Positions 58,955 through 64,000 of a stretch of DNA of 64,000 bases are shown in pieces. Every line of letters starts with the position of its first letter. The first letter of the stretch is position 1. The stretch comes from Nakamurella leprariae (GTDB taxonomy: Bacteria; Actinomycetota; Actinomycetes; Mycobacteriales; Nakamurellaceae), in contig NZ_JAERWK010000026.1 in NCBI RefSeq assembly GCF_016918035.1, positions 1-64,000 of the forward strand. The letters are read 5' to 3'. Made by a program: the position numbers and the translations under genes. A model generated the notes under the pieces. That model did not search any database and had not been told where the DNA came from. It saw nothing but the letters and a program-made list of their open reading frames with translations.

Positions 58955-60466
58955 TCACACCGCGGGCTCGGGGTGCCGCTCCTCCGCGGTGCGGGAGTCG
59001 TCCATGGTGGCCGCGCCCAGCACCGCCACCAGCCCGACCACGCCGGCGAACACCAGGAACCCGATGCGTTCGCCGTGGAAGTACGAGCTGACCAACTCAG
59101 GGCTCCACGCGCCGAGCGGCAGTACCGAGACGACCAGCGCGGCGATCAGCGTGCCGATCAGGGCGGTGCCGATGCTGGTGCCCACCTCCTGGGCGGTGTC
59201 GTTGAGGGCGGCGCCCAGCGAGGTGCGGTTCTCGGGCACCGCGTCGATCAGCCCGACGGCGCAGATGGTCATGACGGTGCGCAGGCCGACGGTCATGAGC
59301 ACCATGCCGATGGCGATGGCCAGGTAGCCGTGCTCGACGGCCCAGGCCAACCAGGCCAGGCCCACGGTGAGTGCGGCCGCGCCGATCAGGCAGGCGACCC
59401 GGCGACCGAATCGCGCGACCAGGCGTTCGGTCAGCGGGCTGGCGGCCAGCATCGTCACGATGAACGGCAGGTTGGCCAGACCGGCGCGCAGCGGGCTCCA
59501 CCCGTAGGCGAACTGGAAGTGCAGGACCAGGCTGAACATCACGCCGGCCATGGCGATGGACGTGCCGATCTGGGCCAGCGTCGCACCGCGCACGGTGCGG
59601 TGCCGCAGCAGGCGCAGGTCCAGCATCGGGAACGCCGCCCGTCGCTCCCGTGCCACGAAGCCGACCGCCGCAGCCAGGGCACCGACGGCGGCCAGCACGG
59701 TGGGCAGCGCGAGCCAGCCGTGCTCGACCCCGCTGGTCAGCGTCCAGCAACCCAGCCCGATGGCCAGCACGGTCAGCGCGGCGGCGGGCAGGTCGAGCAC
59801 GTCGGCGGTCAGGTCCTCCCGCCGGTCCGGGGCGACCCCGAAGCGGACGCCGAGGAAGGCGATCAGGGCGATCGGGGCGTTGGCCAGCAGCAGCCACTGC
59901 CAGCTCACGTGGGTCAGGGCGGTCCCACCGATGAGCGGTCCGAGGATGAACCCGCTCATCCCGACGACGATCATCAGGCTCATCGCCCGCATGCGCAGCG
60001 CCTGGTCATCGAACAGCCGGAAGACCAGCGAATTCGTGATGGGGGCCATGGCGGCGGCGGCGATGCCCAGCCCGGCCCGCAGTGCGATCAGCTCGCCGGT
60101 GGTGGTGACGGCCAGCACCGCCAGGCTCATCAGCCCGAACGCGGCCAGGCCGATCTGCAGCACCCGCCGGCGGCCGAACCGGTCGGCGATCGATCCCGCG
60201 GTGAGCAACAGGCCACCGAAGGTCAGTGAGTAGGCGCCGGTGATCCACTGCAGGGACGTGGTGCTGCCGTGCAGGTCCCGCCCGATGGTGGGCAGCGCGA
60301 TGGACAGCAGCGTGTTGTCGACCATCTCGACGAAGAAGGCCAGGCACAGGGCGGCGAGCGGGATCCACGCCGCGCGCAGCGAACGGTAGGTCCGGGGGCG
60401 GGTCGACGCAGCGGCCGTCGGTACCGCCGGTTCGGCAGCGGCATCGGACGGCGTGGGTGTGGTCAT
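58955..60466 (-). CDS. MFS drug exporter, DHA2 (EmrB/QacA) type
   Basis: This 503-residue protein has about 14 hydrophobic helices. Motif A is present as GSIADRFGRRRVLQIG, the N-terminal signature as FFVEMVDNTLLSIALPTIGRD, and motif C-like GMSGFILGPLIGG as in proton-coupled multidrug exporters. It is divergently transcribed from a TetR regulator, with three operator-like palindromes between them, the classical efflux arrangement. The substrate is unknown; the ABM protein downstream hints at a quinone-like or aromatic compound. Confidence 0.9.
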   Translation of the reverse strand: MTTPTPSDAAAEPAVPTAAASTRPRTYRSLRAAWIPLAALCLAFFVEMVDNTLLSIALPTIGRDLHGSTTSLQWITGAYSLTFGGLLLTAGSIADRFGRRRVLQIGLAAFGLMSLAVLAVTTTGELIALRAGLGIAAAAMAPITNSLVFRLFDDQALRMRAMSLMIVVGMSGFILGPLIGGTALTHVSWQWLLLANAPIALIAFLGVRFGVAPDRREDLTADVLDLPAAALTVLAIGLGCWTLTSGVEHGWLALPTVLAAVGALAAAVGFVARERRAAFPMLDLRLLRHRTVRGATLAQIGTSIAMAGVMFSLVLHFQFAYGWSPLRAGLANLPFIVTMLAASPLTERLVARFGRRVACLIGAAALTVGLAWLAWAVEHGYLAIAIGMVLMTVGLRTVMTICAVGLIDAVPENRTSLGAALNDTAQEVGTSIGTALIGTLIAALVVSVLPLGAWSPELVSSYFHGERIGFLVFAGVVGLVAVLGAATMDDSRTAEERHPEPAV

Positions 60467-60484
60467 GGGGAAGACCTCTCGTAT

Positions 60485-60534
60485 CGAACGACGTTCGATG
60501 ACCGAACGCGGTTCGAACGATAGAACGCCGTTCG
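60485..60534. promoter_or_regulatory. three tandem TetR operator palindromes
   Basis: Three 13-bp sites lie in the divergent promoter: CGAACGACGTTCG (60485-60497), CGAACGCGGTTCG (60503-60515) and AGAACGCCGTTCG (60522-60534, one imperfect end). Their centres are 18 and 19 bp apart, so all three lie on nearly the same helix face. They probably bind the adjacent TetR regulator cooperatively and control both genes. Confidence 0.8.
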
Positions 60535-60547
60535 ATATGGTGCAAGG

Positions 60548-61270
60548 GTGATCCGGCAGACACCACCCGCCCGCAGTCGTGCGTCGCACTCCCTGGAGGC
60601 GGTGCTGACCGAGACGATCGGCCTGCTGGACGAGGCCGGGGAGTCCGCGTTGACCTTCCGCGCCCTGGCCGCCCGGCTCGGTGGTGGCGTCGGCAGCATC
60701 TACTGGTACGTGCAGAGCAAGGACGAACTGCTGGACCGGGCGGCCGATCACGTCCTGGCGTCGGTGCTGGACGACACCGAACGGTTCGTGGGCCGGTCCG
60801 ACCCGATCGATGCGCTGCGCGATCTCGGCGTCGCGCTCTACGCGGCCGCGGTCGACCGGCCGTGGCTGGCCAACTACTTCATGCGCGACACCGGGATGCA
60901 GCCCAACTCGCTGCGTCTGTACGAGCGGATCGGCCAGCAGGTGCTGCGGCTGCACCTGACGCCGCGGCAGTCGTTCCACGCGGCCTCCGCGGTGGTCGGC
61001 TTCGTGGTCGGGGTCGCGGCCGACATGGGCCAGGAACCGCCCGCGGAGGTGATCAGCGGGGCGGTGAGTCGCGACGAGTACATGCACGGCGTGGTGAACC
61101 AGTGGCGCGCCCTCGACCCGGCCGAGCACCCGTTCCTGCACACGATCGTCGACGAGTTCGAGCACCACCGCGACATCGACCAGTTCCGCGCCGGTCTCGA
61201 CCTGTTGCTCGACGGGCTGCGACTCCAGGCCGAGCGCGGCGACGGATCCGGACGGTCAGCCGACCGCTGA
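60548..61270 (+). CDS. TetR-family repressor of the adjacent exporter
   Basis: This 240-residue protein has an N-terminal helix-turn-helix (ETIGLLDEAGESALTFRALA, then LGGGVGSIYWYVQSKDELLD). The C-terminal ligand domain resembles the TetR_C type found in TetR-like regulators (RPWLANYFMRDTGMQPNSLR). The GTG at 60548 starts directly after the operator array, so the gene is autoregulated. It most likely represses the MFS exporter until its drug-like ligand binds. Its 3' end overlaps the convergent effector-binding fragment by 15 bases. Confidence 0.88.
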   Translation: MIRQTPPARSRASHSLEAVLTETIGLLDEAGESALTFRALAARLGGGVGSIYWYVQSKDELLDRAADHVLASVLDDTERFVGRSDPIDALRDLGVALYAAAVDRPWLANYFMRDTGMQPNSLRLYERIGQQVLRLHLTPRQSFHAASAVVGFVVGVAADMGQEPPAEVISGAVSRDEYMHGVVNQWRALDPAEHPFLHTIVDEFEHHRDIDQFRAGLDLLLDGLRLQAERGDGSGRSADR

Positions 61271-61507
61271 CCGCGGCTCCGGCTCGATCGGCAGCCACAG
61301 CTCGGCGTCGCCGGTGCCGTCCTCGTGCAACTCGGTGCGCAACAACTCGGGACCGGGGCGGGTCCGCCACGGACTCGCCGGGAACCACTGCCCGCAGGCG
61401 TCCCGCCAGAGGTGCTGCATGGCCTCCGCGTACGGCCCGGTGGTGATGAGCACCAGCCAGGACCCGGCCGGGACGTCGAGCTGTTCCAGCCCGTCGGTCA
61501 CCGACAC
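61256..61507 (-). pseudogene. GyrI/AraC effector-binding-domain remnant
   Basis: About 83 residues match the C-terminal half of GyrI-like effector-binding domains: LDVPAGSWLVLITTGPYAEA, LWRDACGQWFPASPW, and the ending AELWLPIEPEP. The N-terminal half of the usual ~150-residue domain is missing; the frame upstream of the GTG at 61507 does not look like the family. It is most simply a truncated gene, though a start further upstream in a broken frame is possible. Confidence 0.6.
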
Positions 61508-61681
61508 GATCCCGGCCGGCTCCCGGTCGGACAGGCCCGCGACGACCGTCCGTACCGGTCCAGCACGCGGTCTCCCTCCCTGATCCGACCATGCTCGCCG
61601 AGCCGGGCGTCCCCGCACCCGACCGGAACGGGTCGGGTCCGGTCGGCCCAGTTGGGTCGAAGCGCCCCACCGGGGGCACCC

Positions 61682-62697
61682 ATGCTGGGCATGGCGACCC
61701 TGCTCCCGATCATCGGCCTGATCCTCGAGGTCCGGGCTGATCACCTCGGTCGCGACCCGCTTCGCCCTGCCCGCGCCGATCGTCCTGGTGGTGGCGGGAC
61801 TGGCCGTCTCGTTCGTCCCGGGGATCCCCGGCTCCGAGGTCGATCCCGAGGTCGTGCTGGACCTGCTGCTGCCGCCGCTGTTGGACGGGGCGGCGTTCGA
61901 GTCGTCGGCGGTGGCGATCCGGCAACTGCAGCGGGCGATCATCCAGCTGGCCGTGGTCTGGTCCTGCTCACCGCGTTCAGCGTCGCGTTCGTGCTGACCG
62001 CGATCGTCCCGGGCATCCCGTTCGCGGCCGCCGTGACCCTCGGGGCGATCGTGGCCCCGCCCGATGCGGTGGCCGCGGTGGCGGTGGCCCGGCGGGTCGG
62101 TCTGCCCCGCCGGTTGCTGACCGTGCTGGAGGGCGAGTCGCTGTTCAACGACGCCACGTCGTTGGTCACCCCTGAAGGTGGACATCGCGGCGATCGGCGC
62201 GACCTCGGTCGCGTGGGGCCGGCGATCGGCGAGTTCGCCTGGGCGGCCGGCGGTGGCGTGCTGCTGGGGCTGGTCCTGGGGCTGCTGCTGTCCTTCGTCC
62301 TGGAGGGCGGCGTCTTCGCGCTCACCGGCCTGGAGCTGCGCGGCATCGTCGAGTCCCTGGACACCGGGATCGACAACGTGGGATCGACCACGAGCCGATG
62401 CGCAAGTGGTCCTCGCTGCGGGACTGGCCCAACTGGGACGCCGCCGCCCGCGACTTCGCCCGTCGGCTCTCGGAGCACGTGCTCGCCGACATGCAACACG
62501 ACCTGGACCAGGAGGAGGTGCTGCTGGAGCCCCGGACCCGGGCCGTCGACGGGCACCTCGGTGAACTGCCGCCCGCCGACGACCCGGAGGGGTCCGACCG
62601 CGACCGTCCGGCCGATGCGACCGATCCCGCCGTGGACGACGGGGCCACGGTGGACGACCGGGCCGTCCCCACTCCCGGCGCCCCGGCGAGCGGTCAG
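61682..62697 (+). pseudogene. Na+/H+ antiporter (CPA1-type), multiply frameshifted
   Basis: Fragments of one CPA1 exchanger occur in order but in different frames: MATLLPIIGLILEV; FALPAPIVLVVAGLAVSFVP with DLLLPPLLDGAAFESSAVAI; LLTAFSVAFVLTAIVPGIPF with LGAIVAPPDAVAAVAVARRV and LEGESLFNDATSLV; VDIAAIGATSVAWG; and AWAAGGGVLLGLVLGLLLSF. At least four shifts separate them, so no functional exchanger is made from this sequence. Half of the usual membrane domain after GVFALTGLELRG is also missing. The final frame (MRKWSSLRDWPNWDAAARDF onward, 62398-62697) is hydrophilic and could be the cytoplasmic tail. Confidence 0.75.
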
Positions 62698-62990
62698 ACC
62701 CGGGTGTGGCCGCGGGTGCGGCCACGGCGGCTGACCGCGATCCAGATGAGCAGCACGATGACGGCGCCGATGATCGAGCCGATGATCCCGGACGGCTGGA
62801 AGAACCCGTCCTGCGCGTCCTTGCCGAAGATCAGGTAGCCCAGCAGGCCGCCGACGAACGATCCGACGACGCCGAGCAGGATGGTCATCGGGACGGAGAG
62901 ATCCTGGCGGCCGGGCACGATCAGGCGGGCCAGGAAGCCCGCGATGATCCCGATGACCAACAGGCTGATGAGCAGTCCGAGCCAGTGCAT
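62694..62990 (-). CDS. GlsB/YeaQ/YmgE-family membrane protein
   Basis: This 98-residue protein has three hydrophobic helices: LLISLLVIGIIAGFLARLIV, ILLGVVGSFVGGLLGYLIFG and IIGSIIGAVIVLLIWIAV. The Gly-rich pattern GFLARLIVPG...GxxGxxxGG is the transglycosylase-associated (YeaQ) family, small membrane proteins linked to general stress. Ribosome site AAGGAG precedes the ATG at 62990. The Arg-rich tail (SRRGRTRGHTR) is cytoplasmic by the positive-inside rule. It is a single-gene unit diverging from the LuxR-type regulator. Confidence 0.88.
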   Translation of the reverse strand: MHWLGLLISLLVIGIIAGFLARLIVPGRQDLSVPMTILLGVVGSFVGGLLGYLIFGKDAQDGFFQPSGIIGSIIGAVIVLLIWIAVSRRGRTRGHTRV

Positions 62991-63142
62991 GGCGCGCTCC
63001 TTCGATGGAGGGCCAGGGCCGGTGGGTCCTGGGTGCCGGAGAACCGAGCCGGTGACCGACCACGACCCGGATGGCACGGATCCGACGGAACCACCCCTGT
63101 GGGTGGGTGCACCACACCCCTAGGGGGGGTTACCGTCCGGCC

Positions 63143-63829
63143 GTGCCGAGCCACGCCGCCAGCCCAGCCGCGCCCACCCGCCCGATCACGGTGGCGCTGG
63201 TCGACGACTACGACGTCGTCCTGATGGGCGTGGCGAACATCCTCGACCAGTACCGCGACCGGGTGGTCATCGCCGAGATCGACGCCAACTCGTCGTTGGT
63301 CGACACGGTCGACATCGTCCTCTACGACTCCTTCGCCCAGCCGGAGTCCGACCACTCCGAGATCGGGGTGCTGGTGCGCAATCCACGGGCGCGCCGGGTG
63401 GTGGTCTACACCTGGAACTTCCATCCCGACCTGATCAGCAGCGCCCGGGAGCAGGGCGCGCACGGGTACCTGTCCAAGGCGTTGCCGGCGCGCGAGTTCG
63501 TCGGGGCGCTGGAGGCGGTGCACGCCGGCGAGATCGTGGTCAGCGACCCACCCGGCCGTACCCGATCGGTGAACGGTCTGGACTGGCCGGGCCGCACCGA
63601 GGGCCTCTCCGACCGTGAGGCGGAGATCCTGGCCCTGATCACCCAGGGCCGGAGCAACGCCGAGATCGCCGCGCTGACGTTCCTGAGTCCGAACACCGTG
63701 AAGTCCTACATCCGGAACATCTACCGCAAGATCGGCGTGGCCAGCCGCACCCAGGCGGTGCTGTGGGGTGTCGAGGCCGGCTTCCTGCCCGACCACCATC
63801 GGATCGACCACTGGCGGGGCGGTCCGTGA
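63143..63829 (+). CDS. LuxR/NarL-type response regulator
   Basis: This 228-residue protein has a receiver domain (VALVDDYDVVLMGVANIL, the phospho-acceptor region VDIVLYDSF, the conserved Lys in GYLSKALP) and a C-terminal LuxR helix-turn-helix (GLSDREAEILALITQGRSNAEI, then SPNTVKSYIRNIYRKIGV). The receiver is compact: the segment between the acid pair and the phospho-Asp is shorter than usual. No sensor kinase gene lies beside it. The GTG at 63143 is the first start giving a complete receiver. Confidence 0.88.
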   Translation: MPSHAASPAAPTRPITVALVDDYDVVLMGVANILDQYRDRVVIAEIDANSSLVDTVDIVLYDSFAQPESDHSEIGVLVRNPRARRVVVYTWNFHPDLISSAREQGAHGYLSKALPAREFVGALEAVHAGEIVVSDPPGRTRSVNGLDWPGRTEGLSDREAEILALITQGRSNAEIAALTFLSPNTVKSYIRNIYRKIGVASRTQAVLWGVEAGFLPDHHRIDHWRGGP

Positions 63830-63839
63830 CCGGCGTCGG

Positions 63840-64000
63840 TCAGTCGCGCGCCCGCGCCGAGCTGACCAGTTCCTCGCTGACGTCCCACAGTCGTTGCGCA
63901 GCAACGGGATCCAGCGCGTGCGGCAGCACCTCGCTGAGCCCCCGCAGCTCCGGGACGACCTCGGCCTCCTGGCAGTCCGCGAAGTACCGTCCGCCCACCC
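63840..64000 (-). CDS. short-chain dehydrogenase, C-terminal end (partial)
   Basis: The frame runs off the right edge; 52 residues are visible, from GGRYFADCQEAEVV to the TGA at 63840-63842. The pattern G-x-Y-F-x-x-C followed by LDPVAAQRLWDVSEELV is typical of the C-terminus of retinol-dehydrogenase-like SDR oxidoreductases in actinobacteria. The catalytic and cofactor regions are outside the window. Confidence 0.65.
   Translation of the reverse strand, partial: VGGRYFADCQEAEVVPELRGLSEVLPHALDPVAAQRLWDVSEELVSSARARD

Overview
The window is very GC-rich, strongly biased to G/C at third codon positions, and rich in GTG starts with 4-base GTGA/ATGA stop-start overlaps. LAxTG-type wall anchors, IdeR/DtxR-like iron boxes and an ECF/DGPF pair also point to a high-GC actinobacterium; a Nakamurella/Frankia-like relative is a guess. 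There is no phage, transposon or CRISPR array. Several genes carry frame breaks that are either real decay or single-base assembly errors.

Layout. 0-2.3 kb: the end of a DeoR regulator and a fused DhaK-DhaL sugar kinase. 2.3-2.9 kb: gene debris, including a DUF385 nitroreductase tail. 2.9-7.1 kb: a compact selenocysteine locus (tRNA-Sec, selD, selA, selB). 7.3 kb: a CsbD protein. 8.0-14.5 kb: two very large paralogous secreted proteins of unknown function, the first wall-anchored. 14.5-15.8 kb: an RDD membrane protein and a protein with twelve exact nonapeptide repeats. 16.3-26.7 kb: 4-hydroxybenzoate hydroxylase, a flippase, a large polytopic membrane protein, a GH16 lipoprotein, an esterase lipoprotein, a chorismate-pyruvate-lyase-like protein and an adenylation-carrier protein; the last two resemble the Rv2949c-FadD22 pair that makes p-hydroxybenzoyl thioester in mycobacteria.

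27.0-34.1 kb is a surface locus with iron boxes: two WxL-like secreted proteins (one with an inserted beta-propeller), a DUF916 (WxL-interacting) membrane protein, an LAxTG-anchored protein and an iron-siderophore-type binding lipoprotein. 34.2-35.8 kb holds a frameshifted ECF sigma factor and its DGPF partner. 36.1-37.8 kb holds a 23-residue peptide ending His-Cys, an aminoglycoside-phosphotransferase-fold protein and a broken HopA1-like fragment, reminiscent of thioamitide / class V lanthipeptide machinery. 37.8-40.7 kb: a LOV-GGDEF photoreceptor, a winged-helix protein and a DUF1275 membrane protein. 40.9-44.5 kb: acetate kinase and phosphoketolase.

44.5-57.8 kb is a glycoconjugate locus. 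A tightly coupled eight-gene operon encodes all four activities needed to make ADP-D-glycero-D-manno-heptose, packed into two fusion proteins, with GT2, GT9 (two) and GT4-like transferases, a carbamoyltransferase and a UXS-like SDR; a type I phosphomannose isomerase follows. 57.8-64 kb: a VapBC toxin-antitoxin pair with its operator, an ABM monooxygenase, a divergent MFS/TetR pair with three operator palindromes, decayed effector-binding and Na+/H+ antiporter genes, a GlsB-type membrane protein, a LuxR-type regulator and the end of an SDR gene.

The strongest candidates for undescribed biology are the iron-box WxL complex, the fused heptose operon, the micro-peptide/kinase/HopA1-like unit, the p-hydroxybenzoate activation pair inside an envelope cluster, and the twin giant secreted proteins.
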